Of a DNA stretch of 64,000 nt, positions 50,435 to 63,496 are shown one piece after another; the first letter of the stretch is position 1; every line of letters starts with the position of its first letter. The stretch covers positions 1-64,000 of the forward strand of contig NZ_JANJTZ010000028.1 of the NCBI RefSeq assembly GCF_024710845.1, written 5' to 3'. A program made the position numbers and the translations under genes. The notes beneath the pieces were generated by a model. It worked only from the letters and a program-made list of their open reading frames with translations. It searched no databases and was not told where the DNA came from. This DNA comes from Mesorhizobium sp. (GTDB lineage: Bacteria > Pseudomonadota > Alphaproteobacteria > Rhizobiales > Rhizobiaceae).

Positions 50435-52444
50435 GTGATAGAATACCGGCGTGAGATCGATGGTTTACGGGCAATTGCCGTTCTCCCGGTCATCCTCTTT
50501 CACGCAGGCACGCCCGCATTCTCGGGCGGCTATGTCGGCGTCGACGTCTTCTTCGTCATAAGCGGATATCTCATAACGACTCTGATCATGGCCGAAATGG
50601 CCGAAGGCCGATTCTCGCTCGTGTCATTCTATGAGCGTCGGGCGCGGCGGATCCTGCCGGCCCTGTTCTTCGTGGTCGCCTGCTGCATACCGTTTGCACT
50701 GCAATGGCTGGATCCTTGGGAACTCAAGGACTTCGTAAACAGCGCAGGCGCGATGGCGCTGTTCATCTCGAACTTCTATTTCTGGAACGAAGGATCCTAT
50801 TTCACGCCGACAGCAGAAGAGAGGCCCCTGTTTCACACTTGGAGCCTTGGCGTCGAGGAGCAGTTCTATCTCGTGTTTCCGCTGTTCCTGCTGCTAATGT
50901 GGCGGTTTGGTCATCGGGCACTCTTCTGGACGGTCGCGGCCTTTGCGCTGGCTGGCCTCGCGCTCGCGGAGTTCGGCGCCCGGCGCTACCCCGCCACCAC
51001 GTTCTACCTGCCTCATACCCGCATCTGGGAACTCGACATCGGCGTTCTGTGCGCTTTGGCACAGGCACGACTGAACGGGTTGGCGCGTGCTCTGCGCAGC
51101 GCGTTGTCGCTGGCGGGCCTTGCGCTGATCGCAGGGGCCGTCGTGGTGTTTGACGATCGAACACCCTTTCCGTCCATCCATGCGCTCGTGCCGACGCTCG
51201 GTGCAGCCCTGGTGATCCTGTTCGGAACGGCAAACACCGCAGCCTGTCGACTGCTTTCGGTGCCGCCGCTGGTCGGGCTCGGATTGATCAGCTACAGCGC
51301 CTACCTATGGCACCAACCGATGCTCGCGTTCGCGCGAATTCGGGGCCTCGAAGGCGGGTTTGCCATCGCGTGCATCATCGCCCTCACCTTCCTGATCTCC
51401 TACCTGAACTGGCGGTTTGTGGAGCGCCCTTTTCGTGGCTCTCGATCTCCGTTTTCGCGGCGGGCGATCTTCGCTCTCTCGGGGTCCGGCGTAGCGGCCC
51501 TTGTGGGGTTTGGACTGGTGACGCCCCTTGTAGTCGACCCCCTTGCGCCGAATCCGGCACTGGCGAGACGGCTTAATCAGGTGTTCGGACGTTTGGTTGC
51601 ACCATACACCTGCTCCAACCCGGACAACGAGATCCACCACTACTACAGATCCTGTTCTTATTCCTACGCGCCGCATCGAGGAAAGATTGCGGTTATCGGC
51701 GACAGCCATGCCGGTGCGATCTTTCCTGCCTTCCACAGGCTGGCCAAGGAACGAGGGTTCGATGTGACGCTCCAGACCCTCGGCGGATGCCCGCCGATCC
51801 TCGAATCCGAGGTCCATATCGGCAATTACGCGGCGGGCCTCTGCGCCGAAGTCACACAGCGCCAGGTGCGGACCGTCGTCGAGCAAGGCATCGACACCGT
51901 CTTCCTCGTCGGGCGATGGAGCCTCTACGATGGCACGGCAAAGACCTACTTTGTGTCCGCGCAAGACGGCGACTACAGCCGTGAACCGGAAGTCTACGGA
52001 CAGGAGTTGCAGCGGCTGATTGCGAAGACGGTCGCGGAATATCGAGCCTTGGGCGTTGCCGTCTACATCGTGCTGCAGACGCCGCTGCAGCCTGTGCCAG
52101 CGAGAACGCTCTACAGGGCGCTGTATTTCCGCGACTTGCCCGCCGACGTGGCAAACGAGATCATCGCACGCAAATCAGTTACGCGGTCTGCCCATCTTGC
52201 GCGTCAAGCTGCGGTGAACACGTTGATCAAGCAGGCGACCGGCCAACAGGCGCATATCGTCGATCTTACGGACGCCTTTTGCGACACAGACCTTTGTCCG
52301 ATCGGCGATGCCGACAACGCGCGCTATTTCGACGCCGACCACATCGCGCCGAATGGAGCTGCGCTTGCCTACGAGGTCTTGGCGCGGCTGCCGGCGTTCG
52401 ACCTGCCTGACACCCCGAAACCGCCTACCCGAGCCGGGGGCTGA
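50435..52444 (+). CDS. OafA-type acyltransferase with SGNH domain
   Basis: A 669-aa membrane acyltransferase that probably puts acetyl groups on a surface polysaccharide. The acyltransferase-3 domain (about 1-365) opens with EYRREIDGLRAIAVLPVILFHA, has GYVGVDVFFVISGYLIT and some ten helices. The C-terminal SGNH domain (about 410-665) has IGDSHAGA with the GDS serine at 424 and DADH (D633-H636). This two-domain form fits O-antigen O-acetyltransferases. The start is GTG. It may act on the glycans made by the island genes, but is not linked to them. Confidence 0.92.
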   Translation: MIEYRREIDGLRAIAVLPVILFHAGTPAFSGGYVGVDVFFVISGYLITTLIMAEMAEGRFSLVSFYERRARRILPALFFVVACCIPFALQWLDPWELKDFVNSAGAMALFISNFYFWNEGSYFTPTAEERPLFHTWSLGVEEQFYLVFPLFLLLMWRFGHRALFWTVAAFALAGLALAEFGARRYPATTFYLPHTRIWELDIGVLCALAQARLNGLARALRSALSLAGLALIAGAVVVFDDRTPFPSIHALVPTLGAALVILFGTANTAACRLLSVPPLVGLGLISYSAYLWHQPMLAFARIRGLEGGFAIACIIALTFLISYLNWRFVERPFRGSRSPFSRRAIFALSGSGVAALVGFGLVTPLVVDPLAPNPALARRLNQVFGRLVAPYTCSNPDNEIHHYYRSCSYSYAPHRGKIAVIGDSHAGAIFPAFHRLAKERGFDVTLQTLGGCPPILESEVHIGNYAAGLCAEVTQRQVRTVVEQGIDTVFLVGRWSLYDGTAKTYFVSAQDGDYSREPEVYGQELQRLIAKTVAEYRALGVAVYIVLQTPLQPVPARTLYRALYFRDLPADVANEIIARKSVTRSAHLARQAAVNTLIKQATGQQAHIVDLTDAFCDTDLCPIGDADNARYFDADHIAPNGAALAYEVLARLPAFDLPDTPKPPTRAGG

Positions 52445-52448
52445 TTTC

Positions 52449-55907
<3,459 letters not shown>

Positions 55908-56014
55908 GGAGGCACTCCGGGAGGGACGGGACGCTGCGGAAGATGTTTATCCGGAAAATGCTGCACTGCAAACAGAATCGGCAGAATTCACGCCTGCCTA
56001 CGCGTTGGGCAAAG

Positions 56015-56052
56015 AAAATGCCCGGCGCGAGGGACGCGCCGGGCACTTTTTC
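56015..56052 (-). terminator. Terminator of the liv operon/livJ
   Basis: GCCCGGCGCG and CGCGCCGGGC form a perfect stem around AGGGA, with T-runs on both sides (CTTTTTC on plus, ATTTTC on minus). It can stop transcription in both directions. Confidence 0.8.
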
Positions 56053-56068
56053 TAAACGCTTCGAGCGG

Positions 56069-57187
56069 TTATTCGTTCTCGAAGTAGCTGTACTTGCCGT
56101 CGTCGCCCTTCTTCCAGGTGTACATCACGTAGTCCGGACGGGTGATGTCGCCCTTGGCGTCGAAGCCGAGTTCGCCGATCGCGGTCGCGAACGGACCCTT
56201 GGCCTTGGCGGCTTCCGCGACCTTCGTCGGGTCGAGGTCGCCGGCAGCCTTCGCCGCGCCTGCGATGACCTGCACGGCGGCGTAGGAGTAGAGCGTGTAG
56301 GCTTCCGGCTCGAAGCCCGCGGCGCGGAACTTCTCGACGATTTCCTTCGCAGCCGGGTTCTTGCGCGGATCCGGAGCAAACGTCATCAGCGTGCCGTTGA
56401 CCGCGTCGCCGGCGATCGAGGCGAGCTCGTTCGAGACGATGCCGTCGCCCGACATGAAGGCGGCCTTCAGGCCCTGGTCAGCCAGCTGGCGCATTATCAG
56501 GCCGGCTTCGGTGTGCAGACCGCCGTAATAGACGGCCGTGACCCCGGCTTCCTTCATCTTGGCGATGAGGGCCGAGAAGTCCTTGTCGCCGACGTTGATG
56601 CCTTCATACATGACTTCCGTCACGCCGGCGCCGTTGGCGGCTTTCTTGGTCTCGTCGGCAAGGCCCTGACCATAGGGGGTCTTGTCGTGGATGATGGCGA
56701 CCTTGCCGTCCTTGAAGTTGGCGGCGATGTAGGCACCGGCGACGGCACCCTGCTGGTCGTCGCGACCGCAGGTGCGGAAGGTGTTCCACAGGCCGCGCTC
56801 GGTGAACTTCGGGTTGGTCGAGGCAGGCGTAATCTGCATGATGCCGTTCTCGGCATAGACTTCCGAGGCCGGGATCGAGACGCCCGAGTTGAAGTGGCCG
56901 ACGACGAACTTGACGCCGTCCGCAACGAACTTGTTCGCTACGGAAACGCCCTGGGTCGGGTCGGAAACGTCGTCGCCGATGACGATCTTGATCTGCTCGC
57001 CATTGATGCCGCCGGCGGCATTGATGTCGGCCGCCGCCTGCTCGGCGCCCTTCTGCAGCTGCGCGCCGAAGGCAGCATTCGGACCGGTGATCGGACCGGC
57101 CACGCCGATCATGATGTCGGCCCACGCACTGCCGCTGAACGCGAGAACCGCGGTCATGGCAACGGCCGACAAGAGAGACTTCTTCAT
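56069..57187 (-). CDS. livJ: Branched-chain amino-acid ABC transporter substrate-binding protein
   Basis: A 372-aa periplasmic binding protein of the LivJ/LIVBP type. It has a signal peptide ([23 protein letters not shown], 1-23), then [39 protein letters not shown], and the ligand region [15 protein letters not shown]. The ATG at 57187 gives a standard signal peptide; 20 upstream codons are rejected. It follows the permease and ATPase genes, after a 138-base gap that may hold its own promoter. A terminator follows. Confidence 0.95.
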   Translation of the reverse strand: MKKSLLSAVAMTAVLAFSGSAWADIMIGVAGPITGPNAAFGAQLQKGAEQAAADINAAGGINGEQIKIVIGDDVSDPTQGVSVANKFVADGVKFVVGHFNSGVSIPASEVYAENGIMQITPASTNPKFTERGLWNTFRTCGRDDQQGAVAGAYIAANFKDGKVAIIHDKTPYGQGLADETKKAANGAGVTEVMYEGINVGDKDFSALIAKMKEAGVTAVYYGGLHTEAGLIMRQLADQGLKAAFMSGDGIVSNELASIAGDAVNGTLMTFAPDPRKNPAAKEIVEKFRAAGFEPEAYTLYSYAAVQVIAGAAKAAGDLDPTKVAEAAKAKGPFATAIGELGFDAKGDITRPDYVMYTWKKGDDGKYSYFENE

Positions 57188-57325
57188 TGATACACTCCCG
57201 TTAAACGGGCGGGCCTGGATGATTGCTTTCATGCGATGCCCACCCAACTCGCAGAAAGGAAACTTTGCCCATTTTCAGGCACTTGTCACGCCGAATCCTG
57301 TTGGATTCGGCGCTAATGGTGAACG

Positions 57326-57673
57326 TCAGCGCTTCTCCTTCCAGGAGAGAAATGAATCGCGCTCGTAAAGCCAGTGATACTGGGTCACCATCTGGTTCAC
57401 CCGCGTGTAGCGGTAGCCGATATAGCCGATCACCATCAGGATAATCGTGTCGACGACGTAATACTGCGCCGTGAACATCGTGCCGTCGAACAGCGCGTGG
57501 TGGATGAACCTCACCGCGATCCCGAGCATCAGCAGGAAGGCGATCAGGCTGGACACCGGCCGCCACGTCTGGGCGCAGGCGCGCCCGGTCATCCACGCGG
57601 CACCGCCGCCAAGAACGAGCGTGACGAAGAAGAACTGCCAGATACTGGGCTCTTCGTAGAGAATACCGTGCAT
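57326..57673 (-). CDS. DUF6867-type membrane protein of the liv operon
   Basis: A 115-aa membrane protein starting HGILYEEPSIWQFFFVTLVLGGGAAWMTGRACAQTWRP. About three helices are visible, and the YRYTRVNQMVTQYHWLYERDSFLSWKEK tail is soluble. It lies 13 bases after livF. Proteins of this type accompany liv operons in Rhizobiales and related groups; the role in transport is not known. The earlier in-frame ATG at 57736 overlaps livF and is rejected. Confidence 0.85.
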   Translation of the reverse strand: MHGILYEEPSIWQFFFVTLVLGGGAAWMTGRACAQTWRPVSSLIAFLLMLGIAVRFIHHALFDGTMFTAQYYVVDTIILMVIGYIGYRYTRVNQMVTQYHWLYERDSFLSWKEKR

Positions 57674-57686
57674 CGAACGTCCCTCC

Positions 57687-58415
57687 TCAGTGCCTGCCGC
57701 CTTCGAGATAGGCGGCGCGGACTTCCGGATTGGCAAGCAGGTCCTGTCCCGTCCCGCTCATGGTGATGTTGCCATTGACCATGACATAGCCGCGCGTCGC
57801 GAGACGCAGCGCTCCGAACGCATTCTGCTCGACCAGGAACACGGTCAGGCCCTCCTGCTCGTTGAGCACGCGGATCGCGTCGAAGATCTGTTTCACGATC
57901 AGCGGCGCCAGACCGAGCGACGGCTCGTCGAGCAGCAAGAGCTTCGGTCGCGCCATCAGCGCGCGGCCGATGGAGAGCATCTGCTGCTCGCCGCCCGACA
58001 GCGTGCCGCCGCGCTGCTGGATGCGTTCCTTGAGGCGGGGAAACAGCGTGAAGACCTTTTCCGAATCCTCGGCATAGTGGGCGAGATTGTCGAGGCTCGC
58101 CCCCATCTGGAGATTCTCCAGCACGGTCATGCGGGGGAAGATGCGGCGGCCTTCGGGCGATTGCGCGATGCGCAGCCGGGCGATCTCGTGCGTCGGCAAT
58201 TGGGTGATGTCGGTGCCGGCAAAGACGATACGGCCGGACTTGGCACGCGGCGCGCCGAAGATCGTCATCATCAGCGTCGACTTGCCGGCGCCGTTGGCGC
58301 CGATCAGGGCGACGATCTCGCCTTGCTTGACCTCCATCGTCACGCCGTTCAACGCGCGGATGTTGCCGTAGAATGTCTCGACGCCCTCGACCGAGAGAAG
58401 GGTTTGGGTCGTCAT
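57687..58415 (-). CDS. livF: Branched-chain amino-acid ABC transporter ATPase LivF
   Basis: A 242-aa ABC ATPase. Walker A GANGAGKST (about 38-46), the signature LSGGEQQMLSIGRAL, and Walker B LLLLDEPSLGLAP are all present. The opening LLSVEGVETFYGNIRALNGVTMEV is typical of LivF. It pairs with LivG in the transporter. Its ATG overlaps the livG stop by one base. Confidence 0.96.
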   Translation of the reverse strand: MTTQTLLSVEGVETFYGNIRALNGVTMEVKQGEIVALIGANGAGKSTLMMTIFGAPRAKSGRIVFAGTDITQLPTHEIARLRIAQSPEGRRIFPRMTVLENLQMGASLDNLAHYAEDSEKVFTLFPRLKERIQQRGGTLSGGEQQMLSIGRALMARPKLLLLDEPSLGLAPLIVKQIFDAIRVLNEQEGLTVFLVEQNAFGALRLATRGYVMVNGNITMSGTGQDLLANPEVRAAYLEGGRH

Positions 58416-59878
58416 CAGCCGCGCCCTCCGGTCTTGGCAGTGGAGGCTTTGGCCGGCTTGCTCCCCTTCGCGAGGCGCTTGGCCTGGCCGACCCAGTCCT
58501 CGCGGGCGATGCGGCCATCGAATTCGAGATAGGCTTCGGCCGCGATGACGTCCGCCTTCTTCCACGCACCGATCTGAGCGAAGCTCGTCACGCCGTGCTC
58601 CTTGAGCTTGCGCGCATTGACGGGGCCGATGCCCTTGATCAGGGTGAGGTCGTCGGCAGCGGGCGGCACCGTCAGCGCTGCCGACGCAGATGGCACCGCC
58701 TTGGACGCAGGCTTCGCTGCCTTCGGTGTTGCAGGCGGGGTGACCTTCGCGACCGGCGCAGTCTCCGCCTTGGCCTTGGCCGGGACGGATTTTGCCTTTG
58801 GCTTTGCCGTAGCGGATGCGGTCTTCGCATCGGACTTCTTCGCAGGAGGCATCGTCGCCGCGGGCGCAGCCGCCTTCACCCGATCGGCCTTGGACGCGCC
58901 CGGCGACACCGTTACCAGGCCTTCGTGATCGGCAGCGTGCTCGATCGTGTCCGAGACGGGACCTGCCATCATCGACGAGGATGCGGCCGGCCCATGCTGT
59001 GGATCCGGCGTCCCGTCGAGCTGTTCGATGACATGTTCGTCGCCGACCTCGACCAGCACCGTCTCGACCTCCTGGTCGTCGATGCCGAGATAGGCGGCGA
59101 TGACCTTGGGATCGCTCTTCACGAAGCTTGGGTCGCCGTCGGAGATCTTGCGCCCGTATTCCAGCACCACGACGTGGTCCGAAATCTGCATGACGACCGA
59201 CATGTCGTGCTCGATCAGCAGGATCGAGGTGCCGGTATTGTCCTTGATGTCGTTGAGAAGCGCGTTGAGCGCCAGCGATTCCTTCGGGTTGAGGCCGGCC
59301 GCCGGCTCGTCGAGACAGAGCAGTTCCGGCCCGGTGCACATGGCTCGCGCGATCTCGAGGCGCCGCTGCGCCCCGTAGGGCAGATCTCCCGCCGGATCGT
59401 CGGCGCGGTCGATAAGGTTGGCCTTCTCCAGCCAATGCGCCGCGAGTTCGCGCGATTCGGCGGACGCCTTTCGATAGGCCGGCGCGCCGAACAGTCCGAG
59501 CACCGTGAAGCCGGACGCCAGCATCAGCTTGTTGTGCTGGGCGACGAGCAGGTTCTCCAGAACCGTCATGCCCGAGAACAGCCGGATGTTCTGGAACGTG
59601 CGCGCCACCTTGGCCTTGGCCGGGATCTGGAAGTCCGGCAGCCGCTCGAGCAGATAGGTCGTGCCGTCGCGCCGCGTCAGCGTGATCATGCCTTCCGACG
59701 GCTTGTAGAAGCCGGTGATGCAGTTGAACACGGTCGTCTTGCCGGCGCCGTTCGGGCCGATCAGGGCGGTGATCTCGCCGCGCCTGGCTTCGAAGGACAG
59801 GTCGCCGACGGCGACCAGGCCGCCGAATTTCATCGAGAGATGCTCGACCTTGAGGATCGGATCGGATGCCGTCGTCAT
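58415..59878 (-). CDS. livG: LivG ATPase fused to a C-terminal helix-hairpin-helix domain
   Basis: The 487-aa product starts as a normal LivG: Walker [10 protein letters not shown] at 41-49, [15 protein letters not shown] signature, [13 protein letters not shown], and the end [12 protein letters not shown] near 255. It then continues with an Ala/Lys/Pro-rich linker of about 150 residues ([19 protein letters not shown] type). From 409 there is a helix-hairpin-helix domain, [34 protein letters not shown]. Ordinary LivG is 250-290 aa. Similar HHH tails occur on some rhizobial L21 and NuoE proteins. Reading is continuous, with no frameshift. livF follows by a one-base overlap. Confidence 0.93.
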   Translation of the reverse strand: MTTASDPILKVEHLSMKFGGLVAVGDLSFEARRGEITALIGPNGAGKTTVFNCITGFYKPSEGMITLTRRDGTTYLLERLPDFQIPAKAKVARTFQNIRLFSGMTVLENLLVAQHNKLMLASGFTVLGLFGAPAYRKASAESRELAAHWLEKANLIDRADDPAGDLPYGAQRRLEIARAMCTGPELLCLDEPAAGLNPKESLALNALLNDIKDNTGTSILLIEHDMSVVMQISDHVVVLEYGRKISDGDPSFVKSDPKVIAAYLGIDDQEVETVLVEVGDEHVIEQLDGTPDPQHGPAASSSMMAGPVSDTIEHAADHEGLVTVSPGASKADRVKAAAPAATMPPAKKSDAKTASATAKPKAKSVPAKAKAETAPVAKVTPPATPKAAKPASKAVPSASAALTVPPAADDLTLIKGIGPVNARKLKEHGVTSFAQIGAWKKADVIAAEAYLEFDGRIAREDWVGQAKRLAKGSKPAKASTAKTGGRG

Positions 59879-61278
59879 CAGCCGTGTCCCTCGCGCGTGA
59901 ATGAACCGGACACGGATTTACTCGATTTCAGGAAGGCGGTGGGCTCGCGGCTGCCGACGAAGCCTCTGGGCTTCCAGACCATGACAACGACCATGGCCAT
60001 GCCGAACAGCAGCATGCGGTAGAGCTCCGGAGTGAAGTTTGGCCCGAAGGCGAGTTTGAGGAACTGCATCTCGCGCAGCGCCTCCATGCCGCCGATCATC
60101 ACCAGCGCAGCGATGGCGATACCGACCAGCGAGCCCATGCCCCCCAGCACCACGATTGCCAGGATGATCGCCGATTGCAGGAAGACGAAGGATTCGGGAT
60201 TGATGAACCCTTGGCGGGCGGCGAAAAACGAGCCCGCGAAACCGCCGAACATCGCGCCGATGGCGAAGGCCGTGAGCTTGGTGTTGGTCGTGTTGATGCC
60301 GAGCGAGCGGCAGGCGATCTCGTCCTCGCGCAGTGCTTCCCAAGCGCGACCGACCGGCATGCGCCGCAACCGAACCGTAACGAAGGCGGTGATCAGGGCG
60401 AGGATCAGGATCAGGTAGTAGAGGAAAATCTTGTAGTAGACGCCCGACGTCGGCAGGTCGAACACCTTGCCGATGTAGAAGGGCGACGACACGTCGAAGT
60501 CGAAGATGCCGAAGAAGGTGACCTTCGGGATGCCGGAAATGCCGGCCGAGCCATTGGTGACCTCGCGCCAGTTGATCAGCACGAGCCTTATGATCTCGCC
60601 GAAGGCGAGCGTGACGATGGCGAGGTAGTCGCCGCGCAGGCGCAGCACTGGAAAGCCCAGCAGGATGCCCCACAGCGCGGCCATTGCCCCCGCGGCCGGA
60701 AGGAGGATCCAGAAGGAGAGGCCATAATGCGTGCCCAGCAGCGCGTAGGTGTAGGCGCCGACGGCATAGAAGGCGACATAACCGAGGTCGAGCAGGCCGG
60801 CCAAGCCGATCACGATGTTGAGACCCCAGGCCAGCATCACGTAGATCAGCACCTGGATGCCGAAATTGTCGATCCACTTCAGCGAGCCCTGGACGCCGCT
60901 CGTCCAGATCACGAAAGCCGGAAACAGGAACAGCGCGATGACGCCGATCCAGTTGATGTTCCGCTTGATGAAGCCGGGTTCGGAAGCCACCGCCGCCTTC
61001 TTTCCGATCGCACGGCGGCGCTCGACCTCCGGCCAGACGAAGGCGGAGAAAGCGAAGCGCCCGACCGTCACGATCGCGACGACGACGAACAGCAGGCTCC
61101 AGCGCTGAACGACGATGAGTTCGTTGTGGATGTTCTGGTCGGTCTTCAGTCCGATGATCAGCACGAACAGGCCGAGCGCTATCAGTCCGGCGTAGAACGC
61201 CTCCTTCAAGGCATCGGCGATGACATTGGGCTGCGCGCTCGTGGTGGCGGCGGCAGCAGTCGAATGGGTCGTCGCCAT
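59878..61278 (-). CDS. livM: Branched-chain amino-acid ABC transporter permease LivM
   Basis: A 466-aa inner-membrane permease with about eleven helices. Key parts are [37 protein letters not shown], the [37 protein letters not shown] region (LivM hallmark), and the cytoplasmic [31 protein letters not shown] loop that docks an ATPase. It overlaps livG by one base and follows livH by four bases. Compared with shorter LivM it has an N-terminal extension of about 100 residues with extra helices. Confidence 0.95.
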   Translation of the reverse strand: MATTHSTAAAATTSAQPNVIADALKEAFYAGLIALGLFVLIIGLKTDQNIHNELIVVQRWSLLFVVVAIVTVGRFAFSAFVWPEVERRRAIGKKAAVASEPGFIKRNINWIGVIALFLFPAFVIWTSGVQGSLKWIDNFGIQVLIYVMLAWGLNIVIGLAGLLDLGYVAFYAVGAYTYALLGTHYGLSFWILLPAAGAMAALWGILLGFPVLRLRGDYLAIVTLAFGEIIRLVLINWREVTNGSAGISGIPKVTFFGIFDFDVSSPFYIGKVFDLPTSGVYYKIFLYYLILILALITAFVTVRLRRMPVGRAWEALREDEIACRSLGINTTNTKLTAFAIGAMFGGFAGSFFAARQGFINPESFVFLQSAIILAIVVLGGMGSLVGIAIAALVMIGGMEALREMQFLKLAFGPNFTPELYRMLLFGMAMVVVMVWKPRGFVGSREPTAFLKSSKSVSGSFTREGHG

Positions 61279-61282
61279 GGCG

Positions 61283-62185
61283 CTAGACTTTCTCCACTTC
61301 CGGGCGGCCCATGAGGCCGGAGGGCAGGAAGATCAGCACGATCGCCAGGATCGAGAAAGCGGCGACGTCCTTGTAGTCGATGGAGAAATACGCCGACCAG
61401 AGCGACTCGATCGTTCCGATCAGCAGGCCACCGAGTACGGCGCCGGGCAGTGAGCCGATGCCGCCGAGCACGGCCGCCGTGAACGCCTTCACCCCGGGAA
61501 CGAAGCCATCGGAGAAGGCGACGACGCCGTAATACATAAGGAACAGCGTGCCGGCGACGGCGGCGAGCGCGGCACCCATGATGAAGGTGATGGAGATCGT
61601 CTTGTCGACGTCGACGCCGAGCAGCGCCGCCATCTTGCGGTCCTGTTCGCAGGCGCGCTGGGCGCGTCCCAGCGGCGTCTTGTTGACGATGTACCAGAAG
61701 ATCGCGAGCAGCACGATCGTCACGACGGCGATGACGATCTGCTTCAGCGAGATCGAGATGCCGGCGACGTCGTAGACCGAATTGATCATCGGCGGGATCG
61801 GCTTGTTGCGCGGGCCCTGGGTGACCTGCACGAAGTTGGAGATGAAGATCGACATGCCAATCGCGGTGATCAGCGGAGCGAGGCGGAACGAGCCACGCAG
61901 CGGCCGGTAGGCGGTGCGTTCGATCGTCCAGTTCCACAGCGATGTCGTCAGCATCGCGACGATCATCATGACCAGGAGGAAGAAGACCACGTGGACGGTG
62001 GTGAACATCGCCACGAGGATCAGGAAGACGATCATCGCGACGAACGCACCGAGCATGAAGATGTCGCCATGGGCGAAATTGATCATGCCGATGATGCCGT
62101 AGACCATCGTGTAGCCGATCGCGATCAGCCCGTAGATAGATCCCAGCGTCAGCCCATTGATGAGCTGCTGGATAAAATATTCCAT
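61283..62185 (-). CDS. livH: Branched-chain amino-acid ABC transporter permease LivH
   Basis: A 300-aa inner-membrane permease with about eight helices: YFIQQLINGLTLGSIYGLIAIGYTMVYGIIGMINFAHGDIFMLGAF at the start, the RACEQDRKMAALLGVDVDKTISITFIMGAALAAVAG ATPase-docking loop, and GGIGSLPGAVLGGLLIG. It is the first gene of the operon. The ATG at 62185 is the standard LivH start; ten codons further up are rejected. Confidence 0.96.
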   Translation of the reverse strand: MEYFIQQLINGLTLGSIYGLIAIGYTMVYGIIGMINFAHGDIFMLGAFVAMIVFLILVAMFTTVHVVFFLLVMMIVAMLTTSLWNWTIERTAYRPLRGSFRLAPLITAIGMSIFISNFVQVTQGPRNKPIPPMINSVYDVAGISISLKQIVIAVVTIVLLAIFWYIVNKTPLGRAQRACEQDRKMAALLGVDVDKTISITFIMGAALAAVAGTLFLMYYGVVAFSDGFVPGVKAFTAAVLGGIGSLPGAVLGGLLIGTIESLWSAYFSIDYKDVAAFSILAIVLIFLPSGLMGRPEVEKV

Positions 62186-62486
62186 CGTTAACCGGCTCCC
62201 CTGGAATGTCGCCACCCCTGGCGCATCCCTTATGTGGTTCTCTTAAGTCGTAGCCGTTCGATGCCGGAATGCAATGTCAAATTGCGACATCGAGCCTCCC
62301 CGAAGGGCACTGCCTAAATTCGCGACATGAACGGTCCACGACCTGGACCAAGCCGGACGCTATCATTGGCCCATCGCAAAGTCTTTGACTTTTCGACGGA
62401 TGTCACAGGCGGGATTCGCAGAATCCGTCGCGTTCAGGTTCAAGAATCACGGATTCTTGCGAGGACGGAATGCTTCGTCCAAAGTC
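62186..62486. other. Intergenic region with nested palindromes
   Basis: The 301-base gap holds the livH upstream region and the 3' side of the hydroxyproline epimerase gene. GGATTC-GCA-GAATCC (62412-62426) and CAAGAATC-ACG-GATTCTTG (62441-62459) are perfect palindromes sharing the GAATC unit. They may be a REP-type repeat or a terminator for the epimerase transcript. No gene is seen. Confidence 0.5.
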
Positions 62487-63488
62487 TTACTTCACCACGA
62501 AGCCGTGCGCGTAGGGATCGCGGTCGTCGATGAAGATCGTGTTGTAGCCGGTAGTGCGCGCCCAGCCGCCGATCGAGGGCACGATCGCCTTGCGGTTTGC
62601 GACAGTCGTCTCCTTCTCGACGCGCCCCTTGAACAGCGAGCCGATGATGGACTCGTGCACGAAACCGTCGCCCTCCCTCAGCAGGCCCTTGGCGTGGCGC
62701 TGCGCCATGCGGGCGGAGGTGCCTGTTCCGCACGGGCTACGGTCGATCGCCTTGTCGCCGTAGAACACGGCGTTGCGCGCGTCGGCCCCCGCGACCGTTG
62801 GCGCTCCGGTCCACAGGATGTGCGACAGCCGGTTGATGCCGGGGTTTTCCGGGTGCTCGAACGTGTATTTCTCGTTCAGCGCCTTGCGCAGCAGCGGGCT
62901 CCAGCCGATCAGTTCGCCGGCCGTGTGGTCGGCGATGTCGCGGAAGTTCTTCTGCGGCTCGACGATGGCGTAGAAATTGCCGCCATAGGCCACGTCGACG
63001 ACGATCTCGCCCAAGCCGGGAACGTCGGCCGTGAGCCCTTCGGCGTAGAGGAAGGACGGCACGTTGGTTATGCGCACTTCCTCGACATACTCACCTTCTT
63101 GCCGGTATTCGGCGAGCACCAGGCCGGCCGGCGTGTCGAGGCGCAGCAGGCCCGGCGTCTTCGGCTTCACCAGCCCGTGCTCGATCGCCATCGTCACCGT
63201 GCCGATCGTGCCGTGGCCGCACATCGGCAGGCAACCGGAGGTCTCGATGAACAGGATCGCGACGTCGCAATCGGGACGGGTCGGCGGATAGAGGATCGAG
63301 CCCGACATCATGTCGTGCCCGCGCGGCTCGAACATCAGCCCGGTGCGGATCCAGTCATACTCGGCCAGGAAATGCGCCCGCCGCTCCATCATGGTCGAAC
63401 CGTCCAGCAGCGGCCCGCCGCCCGCGACGAGGCGGACCGGGTTGCCGCAGGTGTGGCCGTCGATGATGTGGAACGAATGGCGGGACAT
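62487..63488 (-). CDS. hypRE: 4-hydroxyproline 2-epimerase
   Basis: This enzyme converts trans-4-hydroxy-L-proline to cis-4-hydroxy-D-proline, the first step of hydroxyproline use. The 333-aa proline-racemase-family product carries both catalytic cysteines: C90 in LPMCGHGTIG and C253 in DRSPCGTGTSAR. This Cys/Cys pair separates epimerases from the Cys/Thr dehydratases. The ATG at 63488 starts MSRHSFHIIDGHTCGNPVR. The FAD enzyme gene ends eight bases upstream, so the two form an operon. Confidence 0.95.
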   Translation of the reverse strand: MSRHSFHIIDGHTCGNPVRLVAGGGPLLDGSTMMERRAHFLAEYDWIRTGLMFEPRGHDMMSGSILYPPTRPDCDVAILFIETSGCLPMCGHGTIGTVTMAIEHGLVKPKTPGLLRLDTPAGLVLAEYRQEGEYVEEVRITNVPSFLYAEGLTADVPGLGEIVVDVAYGGNFYAIVEPQKNFRDIADHTAGELIGWSPLLRKALNEKYTFEHPENPGINRLSHILWTGAPTVAGADARNAVFYGDKAIDRSPCGTGTSARMAQRHAKGLLREGDGFVHESIIGSLFKGRVEKETTVANRKAIVPSIGGWARTTGYNTIFIDDRDPYAHGFVVK

Positions 63489-63496
63489 GTCTGGTC

